Source of the DNA: Myxococcus stipitatus | Lineage (GTDB): Bacteria > Myxococcota > Myxococcia > Myxococcales > Myxococcaceae | NCBI RefSeq assembly: GCF_021412625.1 | Contig: NZ_JAKCFI010000003.1 | Span: 682,001 to 746,000, forward strand | Reading direction: 5' to 3' | Length of the DNA stretch: 64,000 nucleotides | Shown: piece after piece, positions 35,686-44,011 of the stretch | Layout: each line of letters begins with the position of its first letter | Position numbering within the stretch: position 1 is the stretch's first letter | Made by a program: the position numbers and the translations under genes | The notes under the pieces: generated by a model | What the model saw: the letters and a program-made list of their open reading frames with translations, nothing else | What the model was told of the DNA's origin: nothing | Database searches by the model: none

Positions 35686-36891
35686 TCAGCGGGGAGACGT
35701 GTCGTCGCTCCCGCTCGGCTGCGAGCCCTGGTGCGACGACGTGTCGCTGGATGAGCCCGGCTGCTGCTCGTGGCCGCCGCCGCCGGTGCCGCTGGAGGAG
35801 CCCGACGGCTGCTCCTGGCCGGCGCCGCCGGTGCCGCTGGGATTCGAGCCCGTGCCGTGATGGGCGCCACCGCTGGTGCCCTGTCGCTCTCCGCTGCCGC
35901 CGACGGCGCGCGACTCGCGCTCGACGATGATTTCGACGCGGCGGTTGTTGGCGCGGCCCTCCGGGGTGTGGTTGGAGGCCACGGGCTGGTACTCGCCCAG
36001 GCCGCGCACCTGGATGCGATTGGCGGGGATGCCCCGGTCCATGAGGTAGTCCTTCACGCGCTCGGCGCGCTGATAGGACAGCGTCTCGTTGAGCTGGTCG
36101 GAGCCCTGCGAGTCGGTGTGGCCCTCGATGAGCAGCGGGTTGTCGGTCTGCTTCAGCACCTCCGCCACGTCGGTGAGCCGCTGCCGCGCGATGGGGAGCA
36201 GCTCCGACTTGCCCGACGCGAAGAGCACGCTGCCGGAGAGCGTCAGCACGGTGCCGCGCTCTTCCTCGCGGACCTTCAGGTCCTGGTTGGCCTGCTCGAG
36301 CTTGGAGAGGGCCTCGGACGCCTTGCGATCGGCCTCCTCGCTGGTCTTGCGCTCCGCCTCCAGCTCCGCCGTGCGCTGCTGGAGGGCCTGGTTCTCCGCG
36401 GCCAGACGCTGCGCCTCGGCCTCGAGCTGCTGGCGACGCGCGGACTCCTCGGAGAGCTGCTGCTGGCCCGCCTGCTGCTGGCGGGACCACTCCTCCTGCT
36501 GGGCCATGCCCTGCTGGCGCATCCGCGACGCCTGCTGCTGGAGCGCCTGGGCCTGCGCGAGCTGGGACTGGGCCCGCGCCAGCTCCCGCGACGCGAGGTC
36601 CGCGTCACCCAGCGCGGCGGCGGTCTCCGCCTTGCGCAGGGCCACGTAGGACAGCACGCGCACCTTCTGCGAGTCCTCGTCGCGGCGGTAGGCCTCCTCG
36701 GCCTTCTTCAGGGCGGCGCGCGCGTCGGAGACCTCGCGCGGGCGCTCGCGCCCCTGCTTGCTGCCGATGAGCTCCTTGTAGGCGGAGCGCGCCTCGGTCA
36801 GTTCCTTCGGTTCCTTCGCGCTCGCGCCGCCGGCGACGAGGAGCGCCGAGGCCCCGATGAGGGCCTTCCATCCACGCTTGCTTCGCACCAT
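35686..36891 (-). CDS. OmpA-family cell envelope protein with DUF4398-like and coiled-coil region
   Basis: 401 residues. Signal peptide (ALIGASALLVAGGASA), a DUF4398-like helical hairpin repeated over residues 30-130, a long Gln/Glu-rich coiled coil (residues about 100-190), then an OmpA/MotB peptidoglycan-binding domain: LIEGHTDSQGSDQLNETLSYQRAERVKDYL and NRRVEI. The last 70 residues are Gly/Ser/Gln-rich and disordered (GTGGAGQEQPSGSSSG). It probably links outer membrane or periplasm to the cell wall. It lies 27 bases downstream of a DUF4398 lipoprotein gene on the same strand, with GAGAGGAG upstream, so the pair forms an operon. Confidence 0.88.
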   Translation of the reverse strand: MVRSKRGWKALIGASALLVAGGASAKEPKELTEARSAYKELIGSKQGRERPREVSDARAALKKAEEAYRRDEDSQKVRVLSYVALRKAETAAALGDADLASRELARAQSQLAQAQALQQQASRMRQQGMAQQEEWSRQQQAGQQQLSEESARRQQLEAEAQRLAAENQALQQRTAELEAERKTSEEADRKASEALSKLEQANQDLKVREEERGTVLTLSGSVLFASGKSELLPIARQRLTDVAEVLKQTDNPLLIEGHTDSQGSDQLNETLSYQRAERVKDYLMDRGIPANRIQVRGLGEYQPVASNHTPEGRANNRRVEIIVERESRAVGGSGERQGTSGGAHHGTGSNPSGTGGAGQEQPSGSSSGTGGGGHEQQPGSSSDTSSHQGSQPSGSDDTSPR

Positions 36892-36918
36892 GACAACTCT
36901 CCTCTCGGGACGGGTGGC

Positions 36919-37278
36919 TCACTCGAGGCCGCGTTTCAGCTGCTCGGCCTGCTGGGTGGTCTGTCGGGCCTGGGCCTCGAGCTGGGTCGATTGGGCGATG
37001 GCGAAGGCGAGGTCCGCGTCCGCGTCCGCCTGCATGAAGCTCAGCTCGGCGCCTTCCTTGTCCTTGTCGCGCAGCAGCTCCTCGCCGCGGTTGACCTGCT
37101 GTCGGGCGAATTCGAGGTGGCGGGCGGCTTCGGGAACGCGGGCCGCTCCCGCGCCTTCCGCGGCGCGCATCGAGGCCACGGCCTCCGTCCGCTCCTTGTT
37201 CGAGATGTGGGTGACTTGCTGGCTCGCGCAACCCATCAGGGTCGTGAAGAGCACGGCGGCAAGCAGCTTCGGGCGCAC
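36919..37278 (-). CDS. DUF4398 lipoprotein
   Basis: 119 residues with a lipoprotein signal (LFTTLMGCAS, Cys 17) and a helical DUF4398 domain (AARHLEFARQQVNRGEELLRDKDKEGAELSFMQADADADLAFAIAQ). It starts with GTG at 37278, with GGAGGTGA upstream. It is the first gene of a two-gene operon with the OmpA-family protein, whose N-terminal half carries a related helical domain, so the two may interact in the periplasm. Confidence 0.85.
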   Translation of the reverse strand: MRPKLLAAVLFTTLMGCASQQVTHISNKERTEAVASMRAAEGAGAARVPEAARHLEFARQQVNRGEELLRDKDKEGAELSFMQADADADLAFAIAQSTQLEAQARQTTQQAEQLKRGLE

Positions 37279-37494
37279 GGTTCACCTCCGGCCGTCGGTC
37301 CATGGAGCGCGGGCGTCGCGCTCCAGGGCAGAAGTGTGTTCGGGGCGACACGCTGGCAATTCACGCGGACCCCGGCCGCCCGGGGGGGAGGCGGCCGTCC
37401 CGGTGTCGTCGTGCCGCGCCCTTGCGCGCGCGCCGCACCGTGCCAGGGCAGGCGGCACTGGCCGGCGGGCATGGGGAAGGGTAGGAGGTGTGGC

Positions 37495-38379
37495 ATGCGC
37501 CTGCACCTCGTGGATGGGACGTATGAGCTGTACCGGGCCCACTTCTCTCCCCGTCCGGGCCACACGTCGCCGGATGGGCGCGACGTGAAGGCCACGGTGG
37601 GGGTGATGTCGTCACTGCTCATGTTGCTGCACGACGCGGGCGAGGCGGTGACGCACGTGGCGGTGGCGTTCGACAACCCCATCCGCTCGTTCCGCAACGC
37701 GCTGTTCGACGGCTACAAGAGCGACGAGGGCGTGCCGCCGGAGCTGCATGCGCAGTTCGACCTGGTGGAGGAGGCGGTGGCGTCGCTGGGCGTGCGCGTG
37801 TGGTCCATGAAGGAGCACGAGGCGGACGACGCGCTGGCCACGGCGGCGGCGCGTTGGGCCGGGGAGGTGGAGCAGGTGCGGCTGCTCACCCCGGACAAGG
37901 ACCTGGGCCAGTGCGTGCGGGGGCAGAAGGTGGTGCAGGTGGACCGGCGCCAGGAGAAGGTGCTGGACGAGGACGCGGTGCGCGCGAAGCTGGGCGTGTC
38001 GCCCGCGAGCGTGCCGGACCTGCTGGCGTTGATGGGGGACGACGCGGACGGCATCCCCGGGCTGCCCGGCTTCGGGGAGAAGGGGGCCTCGGCGCTGCTG
38101 GGGGCGTACGGGCACCTGGAGGCGATTCCGGACGACGCGTCGAAGTGGACGGCGCGGCCGCGCGGCGCGGACAAGCTCGGCGCGACGCTGCGCGAGCACC
38201 GGGACGCGGCGCTGCTGTACCGCAAGCTGGCCACGCTGGTGACGGACGCGCCCCTGCCGGGCACGGCGTCGCTCGCGGACCTGGAGTGGAAGGGCGTGCC
38301 CCGCGCCGCCTTCGAGGCGCTGTGCGACCGGCTGGGCGTCACCACCCTCAAGCGTCGCCCGAAGCGCTGGGTGGCGTGA
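37495..38379 (+). CDS. 5'-3' exonuclease (polymerase I N-terminal-like)
   Basis: 294 residues of the FEN/5'-nuclease family as a stand-alone protein. Acidic metal-binding residues are in LVDGTYELYR, VAFDNP and EHEADDALATAA, followed by LLTPDKDLGQCV. The helix-hairpin-helix is LLALMGDDADGIPGLPGFGEKGASALL. It would remove flaps or RNA primers during replication or repair. ATG at 37495, GGAGG six bases upstream. The open frame continues far upstream but only as shadow of the opposing OmpA gene. Confidence 0.9.
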   Translation: MRLHLVDGTYELYRAHFSPRPGHTSPDGRDVKATVGVMSSLLMLLHDAGEAVTHVAVAFDNPIRSFRNALFDGYKSDEGVPPELHAQFDLVEEAVASLGVRVWSMKEHEADDALATAAARWAGEVEQVRLLTPDKDLGQCVRGQKVVQVDRRQEKVLDEDAVRAKLGVSPASVPDLLALMGDDADGIPGLPGFGEKGASALLGAYGHLEAIPDDASKWTARPRGADKLGATLREHRDAALLYRKLATLVTDAPLPGTASLADLEWKGVPRAAFEALCDRLGVTTLKRRPKRWVA

Positions 38380-38416
38380 GACGATTCCTCGTCGATTCGC
38401 TATATTTGAAGATGTT

Positions 38417-39037
38417 TTGTCTCCACGCCCCACATCCGCGAAGCGATTCCAGCGAGAGGTCGGCCTCATCCGGTCCCGGGGTGGGGTGCTCCGGATGTCG
38501 GAGGCGATGTCGCTCGGACTCTCCCGGCGGGCGCTCTACGGCATGCGCGACGAGGGCGTGCTCGAGGTCCTGGACCGGGGGCTGTTCCGGCTCTCCTCGC
38601 TGACCCCCCTCACCCACCCGGACCTCGTCGTCGTCGCCAGGCGCGTCCCTCGGGGGGTCGTCAGCCTGGTCTCCGCGCTCGCCTTCCATTCGCTCACCAC
38701 GCAAGTGCCGCATGCCGTGGAGGTCGCGCTCGAACGCGGCCGTCCGAAGCCGCGCATCGAGCACCCTCCCACGCACTTCGTGTGGTTCTCGGGTGACAGC
38801 TTCCACGAGGGCATCGAGACCCATGTCCTGGATGGCCAGCACGTCCGCGTCTACGGACCCGAGAAGACGCTCGCGGACTGCTTCAAGTACCGGAACAAGC
38901 TGGGGCCGGGCATCGCGCTGGAGGCGCTCAAGGCGTGGCGGGCCCGACGCCGCAAACACCTTCCGGCCCTGCTCCTGCATGCGCGCCAGTGCCGCGTCGA
39001 AAGGGTGATGCGGCCCTATCTGGAGGCGCTGATTTGA
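38417..39037 (+). CDS. AbiEi-type antitoxin
   Basis: 206 residues of the type IV toxin-antitoxin antitoxin/transcription factor family AbiEi: N-terminal winged helix (VGLIRSRGGVLRMSEAMSLGLSRRALYGMRDEGVLEVLDRGLFRL) and a C-terminal domain with YGPEKTLADCFKYRNKLG. It represses the operon and counteracts the toxin without binding it. The start must precede residue 15 of the wHTH; the only candidate is TTG at 38417, with GAAGA upstream. The 40 bases before it are AT-rich (TATATT at 38401) and probably hold the promoter, giving a very short leader. Confidence 0.85.
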   Translation: MSPRPTSAKRFQREVGLIRSRGGVLRMSEAMSLGLSRRALYGMRDEGVLEVLDRGLFRLSSLTPLTHPDLVVVARRVPRGVVSLVSALAFHSLTTQVPHAVEVALERGRPKPRIEHPPTHFVWFSGDSFHEGIETHVLDGQHVRVYGPEKTLADCFKYRNKLGPGIALEALKAWRARRRKHLPALLLHARQCRVERVMRPYLEALI

Positions 39038-39945
39038 CGACGAAGAACCTGCCCGCATCGGTGCAGGCACGCTTGATGAACCGGGCCCGCGAGACGCAGC
39101 GGCCCTTCCATGAATTGCTCCAGTACTTCGCGATGGAGCGGTTCCTGTATCGACTGGCCTGTTCTCCCTACCGCGCGCGGCTCATCCTCAAGGGGGGACT
39201 GATGTTGCATGTCTGGAAGGCCCCTCTCGCTCGGGCCACGCGCGACGTGGACTTCCTGGGACGGATGGAGAACTCGCTGGAGTCCGTCGCGCGGGTGGTC
39301 CGGGACATCTGTGGGACGGAGGTGGAGCCGGACGGGATGGTCTTCGTCTCGGAGAGCCTGGTCGTCGAGCACATCCGCGAGGAGGCGGAGTCCCCCGGTG
39401 TCCGGGCGCGGTTCCTGGGGTTGCTCGGCAAGGTGCGCCTCGCGATGCAGCTCGACATCGGATTCGGGGACGTGGTGGTCCCCGGGCCGGCGCGGCTCGT
39501 GTACCCGACGTTGCTGGAGCTTCCGGCGCCCGTGCTGGAGGGGTATTCGCGGGAGGCGGTGGTCGCCGAGAAGTTCCACGCCATGGTGTTCCTGGGGGCG
39601 CTCAACACCCGGATGAAGGACTTCTACGACGTGTGGCTGTTGTCGCGACGCTTCGACTTCGAGGGTGGGGTGCTCGCGAGGGCCGTGGACGCGACCTTCG
39701 CGCGGAGGGAGACCCGGGTCGTGGAGGGACCCGTGGCCTTCACCGACGCATTCTTCGAGAGCCCCCAGCCCAAAGTCGCCTGGAGTGCGTTTCGCAAGAA
39801 GTCCGGGCTGCTTCATTCACCCGCGCGGCTGGCGGAGGTGGTCGAAGGGCTGCGTGCCTTTTTCGACCCGGTGGCTCGCGCATGCGTGGCACGGGTGCCA
39901 TTCGAGTCGCGCTGGAGCCCGGGAGGGCCCTGGGAACCCGCGTGA
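39034..39945 (+). CDS. AbiEii-type nucleotidyltransferase toxin
   Basis: 303 residues, DUF1814/AbiEii family toxin of a type IV system that arrests growth, described as giving phage abortive infection. Nucleotidyltransferase motifs: LILKGGLMLHVW, then RATRDVDFLG with the catalytic Asp pair, and EKFHAMVFLG with LNTRMKDFYDVWLL downstream. It starts with TTG at 39034, overlapping the antitoxin stop by four bases (TTGA), with GGAGG seven bases upstream. Both genes of the pair use TTG starts, which would keep expression low. GC content is slightly lower than flanking genes, consistent with mobility of such modules. Confidence 0.88.
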   Translation: MTTKNLPASVQARLMNRARETQRPFHELLQYFAMERFLYRLACSPYRARLILKGGLMLHVWKAPLARATRDVDFLGRMENSLESVARVVRDICGTEVEPDGMVFVSESLVVEHIREEAESPGVRARFLGLLGKVRLAMQLDIGFGDVVVPGPARLVYPTLLELPAPVLEGYSREAVVAEKFHAMVFLGALNTRMKDFYDVWLLSRRFDFEGGVLARAVDATFARRETRVVEGPVAFTDAFFESPQPKVAWSAFRKKSGLLHSPARLAEVVEGLRAFFDPVARACVARVPFESRWSPGGPWEPA

Positions 39946-39953
39946 GCGGGGCC

Positions 39954-41582
39954 CTACGCTCCTGGCGTGGCGGGGGCGTTGCCGTTCGTGGGCGGACGCC
40001 GTGGGAGGCGCACCGTGAAGGTGGTGCCCGCCTCGGTGGTGGACTGCACGTCGACCGTGCCGCCGTGGGCCACGACGATGCTGCGCACGATGTAGAGCCC
40101 CAGCCCGATGCTGCGCCCGCCCCGGTCCTCCGGCCGCTCGAGGCCCCGCTCCAGCGGCTCGAAGATGCGCGGCTTGAGCTCCAGGGGAATCGGCAGGCCG
40201 TCGTTGTGCACCGTGAGCACCACGCCGTGCTCCTCGCCGCGCGACTCCACCCGCACCACCGTGTCCGGCGGGCTGTACTGCATCGCGTTGCCCACCAGGT
40301 TGCCGAGCACCTGCGCCACCCGGTCCGGGTCCCACTCGCCCGCGCCGCTGCCCTCGTAGTGCGACTGGATGCGTCGCTCCGGCCACGCCGCCTGCAGCTC
40401 GTCCAGCGTCGTGTGCACCACCTCGTGCAGGTCCATCCGCTGCGGATACACCGGCAGCCCCCGGCCCTGGCGCGCCCGCGTGAAGTCGAGCAGGTCGCGA
40501 ATCATCCGCGTCGCCCGCTCCGCCGCGCGCTGGATGCGCTGGCCATGCCGCCGCTGCCGCTCGTCCTCCGCCTTCTGGAGCAGCATCGACACCGCCAGGG
40601 TGATGGCCCCCAGGGGGTTGCGCAGGTCATGGCTGACGATGCCGATGAGCTGCCGCTCGAAGTCCGCCTGCGCGTGGACCTCCGCCAACAGGCGCAGGCG
40701 CTCGGCCTCCGCCTGCTGCTGCGCGGTGACGTCCTGCATGGCGCCCACCACCTGCACGGGCCGGTCCTCCGCGTCCCGGACGATGTGGCAGCGGTCCACC
40801 ACGAAGGCCCACGTCCCGTCCCCGCGGCGGAACCGGTACGTGTCCTGCCACTCGTTCTGGGCGCTCCCCAGCGCCGCGACCAGCCCCGCCACCACCCGGT
40901 CGCGGTCCTCGGGGTGCAGCTGCGCCTTCCACCAGTCCCGGTTGTCGCGCGTCTGGTTCGGCGAGTGGCCGAACAGCTCGTGCAGCCCGCTCGTCCAGTC
41001 CACCGCGCCCGTGCACGGGTCCCACTCCCAGACGGCGTCCCGCGTGGCGCGCGCCGCCAGCCGGAAGCGCAGCTCGCTCCTCCATGCGCGCTCCTCCGCG
41101 GCCTGCACCTCCGTCAGCGTGCCCTCCGCCAGCACGCGGCGCGCGCGTTCGTCCTCGAGCTGCTGGCGACGCTTGCGCTCCCGCGCCGCCAGCGCCCGCA
41201 CCCGCGCGGACAGCTCCAGCGGCCGGAAGGGCTTGAAGACGTAGTCGTCCGCGCCCGCCGCGAGCGCCTCCTCCACGTCCTCCGCGCGCGTGTTGGCCGT
41301 CAGCAGCAGCACCGGCACCAGCGCCGTGGCGGGAGCGGCGCGCACGAAGCGGCACACCTCCAGCCCCGACATGCCCGGCAGGTACCAGTCCAGCACCAGC
41401 ACCTCCGGAGGCGAGCCCCGCCCCAACGCCTCCAGCAGCGACGCCCCGTCCGGAAACGTGTCGACATGACAGCCGGTGACCAGCGCCTGTCGGACGGCCT
41501 CGCACTCCACGGGACTGTCGTCGATGACCCAGACGCGCGGACGAGGCGCCTCGGTGAACGAAACTTGGATGGGCAGGGTCAC
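39954..41582 (-). CDS. Receiver-PAS histidine kinase (cytoplasmic hybrid)
   Basis: 542 residues with the receiver at the N-terminus: VWVIDDSP, phospho-acceptor Asp 65 in LVLDWYLPGMSG and Lys 117 in VFKPF. A PAS domain with a PAC tail (HPEDRDRVVAGL ... WQDTYRFRRGDGTWAFVVDRC) follows, then HisKA with IVSHDLRNPLG (His about 318) and HATPase (NLVGNAMQYS, GLGLYIVRSIV). The receiver-first order lets another kinase gate this one. A GTG at 41582 begins just before the receiver. No membrane segment. Confidence 0.9.
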   Translation of the reverse strand: MTLPIQVSFTEAPRPRVWVIDDSPVECEAVRQALVTGCHVDTFPDGASLLEALGRGSPPEVLVLDWYLPGMSGLEVCRFVRAAPATALVPVLLLTANTRAEDVEEALAAGADDYVFKPFRPLELSARVRALAARERKRRQQLEDERARRVLAEGTLTEVQAAEERAWRSELRFRLAARATRDAVWEWDPCTGAVDWTSGLHELFGHSPNQTRDNRDWWKAQLHPEDRDRVVAGLVAALGSAQNEWQDTYRFRRGDGTWAFVVDRCHIVRDAEDRPVQVVGAMQDVTAQQQAEAERLRLLAEVHAQADFERQLIGIVSHDLRNPLGAITLAVSMLLQKAEDERQRRHGQRIQRAAERATRMIRDLLDFTRARQGRGLPVYPQRMDLHEVVHTTLDELQAAWPERRIQSHYEGSGAGEWDPDRVAQVLGNLVGNAMQYSPPDTVVRVESRGEEHGVVLTVHNDGLPIPLELKPRIFEPLERGLERPEDRGGRSIGLGLYIVRSIVVAHGGTVDVQSTTEAGTTFTVRLPRRPPTNGNAPATPGA

Positions 41583-41749
41583 TTGCGGCCCAGCCTCTAG
41601 CAATCGCCTCTTTCGTGGGTCAAATCTTCGATAAGCGGGAGGCCTGACGCCCGCCAACCTGTCTGCTGGTCGCCATTTGCCCGAGGCAGCGCTCCCAGGA
41701 TTCCTCGTGTAGGGATGGGGAACGCTGACGCGAGGTGTTGACGCAAACC

Positions 41750-42196
41750 ATGCCTGTTGAACTCAAGACGCCCCTCTCCTCCGATGATGACTGGCTCCCC
41801 TCCCTGGAGGAGACGCCCTTCCACCGCATGGGCGGTGTCGAGCCGGTGAAGGCGCTGGCGTACGCCTTCTATGACGCGATGGACGCGCACGAGCCCGCGC
41901 TGGCGAAGCTGCACACGCTCGACGAGCACGGCCGGGTGAACCAGGGCACGCGCGACCGCTTCGCCCTCTTCCTGGTGGGCTGGCTGGGAGGCCCGCAGGA
42001 CTACATGGCGCAGCACGGCCACCCGCGCCTGCGCATGCGCCATGGCCATGTGCCAGTGGACGTCGCCATGCGGGACGCGTGGCTGCGCGCCATGGGACGG
42101 GCCATGGACGCCCGGGGCATCACCGGTGGCCTGCGCCGCTTCCTGAACGAGCGGTTCGCCCAGGTGGCGGACTTCCTGCGCAACACGGAGGGCTGA
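41750..42196 (+). CDS. Group II truncated haemoglobin
   Basis: 148 residues of the 2-on-2 globin group II (trHbO): FHRMGGVEPVKALAYAFYDAM, then the diagnostic FLVGWLGGPQDYMAQHGHPRLRMRH with the proximal His and the Trp of group II, and MRDAWLRAMGRAMD. It binds O2 or NO and is thought to protect respiration or handle redox stress. ATG at 41750; an upstream TTG is less likely. It stands between a kinase and a tetR gene with no obvious operon. Confidence 0.9.
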   Translation: MPVELKTPLSSDDDWLPSLEETPFHRMGGVEPVKALAYAFYDAMDAHEPALAKLHTLDEHGRVNQGTRDRFALFLVGWLGGPQDYMAQHGHPRLRMRHGHVPVDVAMRDAWLRAMGRAMDARGITGGLRRFLNERFAQVADFLRNTEG

Positions 42197-42220
42197 GCGC
42201 CCGGCCTCCGCGACTTGCGG

Positions 42221-42240
42221 AAAAAAGCACGAGCGTTTAG
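42221..42240 (+). promoter_or_regulatory. Operator-like motif copy 1, upstream of tetR
   Basis: AAAAAAGCACGAGCGTTTAG, ending 9 bases before the tetR start. It matches 16 of 20 bases of a second copy at 42896-42915 at the start of the next gene. Autoregulation by the TetR protein is likely. Confidence 0.5.
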
Positions 42241-42249
42241 AACAGTCCC

Positions 42250-42849
42250 ATGCGCAAGGGCGAGCTCACCCATCAAGCCATCCTGGAGCGGGCCATCCAG
42301 CTCGCCAGCCGGGTGGGGCTGCAGGGGCTGAGCATCGGCGGGCTGGCGGAGGAGCTGCAGCTCTCCAAGAGCGGCCTGTTCGCGCACTTCCGTTCCAAGA
42401 CGTCGCTCCAGGTGGAGATCCTGGACGCGGCCTCGGCGCTGTTCACCGAGCGGGTCATCCGCCCGGCGCTGATGCGGCCCAGGGGCGAGCCCCGCGTGCG
42501 GGCGCTCTTCGAGACGTGGCTGACGTGGGCCAAGGAGCTGGTGCCGGAGGGCGGCTGCATCTTCGTGGCGGCGGCGACGGAGCTGGACGACGTGCCGGGG
42601 CCCGCCAGGGACCGGCTGGTGCAGACGGAGCGGGACTGGCTGGACTGCCTGGCCCAGGCCGCGCGCATCGCCGTCGCCGAGGGCCACTTCCGCAAGGACC
42701 TGGACGTGGAGGAGTTCGCCCACGACGAGAAGGCCCTGCTGCTCGGCTTCCACCACGCGGCCCGGCTCCTGAAGGAGCCCCGCGCCGAGGCATGGGCCCG
42801 GCGCGCCTTCGAGTCCCTGCTGCGCAACGCGCGCCCCCTGGGCTCCTGA
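42250..42849 (+). CDS. TetR/AcrR-family transcriptional regulator
   Basis: 199 residues. N-terminal DNA-binding domain HQAILERAIQLASRVGLQGLSIGGLAEELQLSKSGLFAHFRSK; C-terminal TetR_C-like ligand domain with a GGCIFVAAATELDDVPGP segment. It is followed by an alpha/beta hydrolase gene 39 bases downstream, and both genes carry the same operator-like motif near their starts, so the regulator probably controls itself and the hydrolase. Confidence 0.9.
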   Translation: MRKGELTHQAILERAIQLASRVGLQGLSIGGLAEELQLSKSGLFAHFRSKTSLQVEILDAASALFTERVIRPALMRPRGEPRVRALFETWLTWAKELVPEGGCIFVAAATELDDVPGPARDRLVQTERDWLDCLAQAARIAVAEGHFRKDLDVEEFAHDEKALLLGFHHAARLLKEPRAEAWARRAFESLLRNARPLGS

Positions 42850-42888
42850 CCTTCCTGAGTGCGGTGTTCTTCGAGCGAGGACCTCGTC

Positions 42889-43833
42889 ATGGCAGAAAAT
42901 AGCACGAACGTTCGGGCCAGAATCCAGCGGTGGGGGATGCGCGCGGCGCTGGGGAGCGCGGGGGTGGTGGCGCCGGGGTGGGTGGCGCGGTGGGCGGAGC
43001 GGAGGTTCCTGACGCCGATGCGGCCGCGCCGCTCGCGCTCGTCGGAGGGGGTGTTGGCGCAGGGGCAGCCGCGGATGCTGGCGCTGCGGGGGGAGCAGGT
43101 GCGGGTGTGGAGCTGGGGCGAGGGGCCTCGCGTGCTGCTGGTGCACGGGTGGAGTGGGTACGGCGGGCAGCTGTCGGCGTTCGTGGCGCCGCTGGTGGAG
43201 GCGGGGTTCTCGGTGGTGACGTACGACGCGCCGGGGCATGGGCGGTCGTCGGGGCGGACCAGCTCGTTGCCGGAGATGGCGGAGTTCGTGGCGGACGTGG
43301 CGCGGGCGACGGGGGGGCCGTACGCGGTGGTGGCGCACTCGCTGGGGGCGGCGGCGACGGCGGTGGCGATGCGCAACGGGTTGAAGGTGGGGCGCGCGGT
43401 GTTCGTGTCACCGCCGTCGGACCCGCGAGGTGGCATCCGCGCCTTCTCCCGCTACCTGGGGTTGCCGGACGGGGTGTGGATGCGGATGGAGGCGCGCATC
43501 GAGGCGCGCTTCGGCGTGCGGCTGCGCGACCTGGCGCTGCCCCACTTCGTGCCGCTGTTCCGCCGCGTGCCGCTGCACGTCTTCCACGACGTGGAGGACC
43601 GGGAGGTGCCGCTGGCGGCGGGCGAGGCGGTGGTGGAGGCGTGGCCCGGCGCGCGGCTGACGCGCACGCAGGGGTTGGGACACCACCGCATCCTGTACGC
43701 GCCGGAGGTGGTGCGGCAGGCGGTGGCCTTCCTCGCGGAGGGAAAGCCGGAGAGCCTGAGGCACGAAGTGGAGCCCGTGGCCGAGGCGGTGACGGGGCCA
43801 CGCGCGCCGTTGCGGCTGGTGCACACGGCTTGA
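42889..43833 (+). CDS. Alpha/beta hydrolase
   Basis: 314 residues. Oxyanion-hole HGWSG after LLVHGWSGYGG, nucleophile elbow VAHSLGAAA, acid Asp in HDVEDREVP and base His in GLGHHRIL complete the triad. YDAPGHGRSSG is the typical post-strand loop. Possible substrates are lipids or esters. The ATG at 42889 has GAGG upstream; the first codons lie over an operator-like motif. Probably co-transcribed with and controlled by the preceding TetR gene. Confidence 0.88.
   Translation: MAENSTNVRARIQRWGMRAALGSAGVVAPGWVARWAERRFLTPMRPRRSRSSEGVLAQGQPRMLALRGEQVRVWSWGEGPRVLLVHGWSGYGGQLSAFVAPLVEAGFSVVTYDAPGHGRSSGRTSSLPEMAEFVADVARATGGPYAVVAHSLGAAATAVAMRNGLKVGRAVFVSPPSDPRGGIRAFSRYLGLPDGVWMRMEARIEARFGVRLRDLALPHFVPLFRRVPLHVFHDVEDREVPLAAGEAVVEAWPGARLTRTQGLGHHRILYAPEVVRQAVAFLAEGKPESLRHEVEPVAEAVTGPRAPLRLVHTA
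42896..42915 (+). promoter_or_regulatory. Operator-like motif copy 2, at hydrolase start
   Basis: AAAATAGCACGAACGTTCGG, containing the 10-base palindrome CGAACGTTCG. 16 of 20 positions match the copy upstream of the tetR gene. It lies within the first nine codons of the hydrolase gene, so binding would block transcription through that point or an internal promoter. Confidence 0.45.
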
Positions 43834-43858
43834 GCGAAGCCCGCGCCGCGCGTGACGT

Positions 43859-43972
43859 GAGAGGGATTGCACGAGGCCCTCATCCTGATGCTCCGCGAGA
43901 GCGAGCCGCTCTGGGGAGAGGGATTGCACGAGGCCCTCATCCTGATGCTCCGCGAGAGCGAGCCGCTCTGGG
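43859..43972. repeat. 57-bp tandem repeat, two identical copies
   Basis: Two head-to-tail copies (43859-43915, 43916-43972) of a 57-base unit beginning GAGAGGGATTGCACGAGG. Each unit contains a small hairpin AGAGCG-AGC-CGCTCT. It lies between the hydrolase gene and a membrane-protein gene and is not convincingly coding. Possibly an intergenic repeat family of the genome. Confidence 0.85.
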
Positions 43973-44011
43973 GGCGTGTGCTCGCGCAAGCGGTGCTGGG
44001 GGTGCTCGACC

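Noticed and set aside
43859..43972. CRISPR array
   Set aside because: Only two units, directly adjacent with no spacers.
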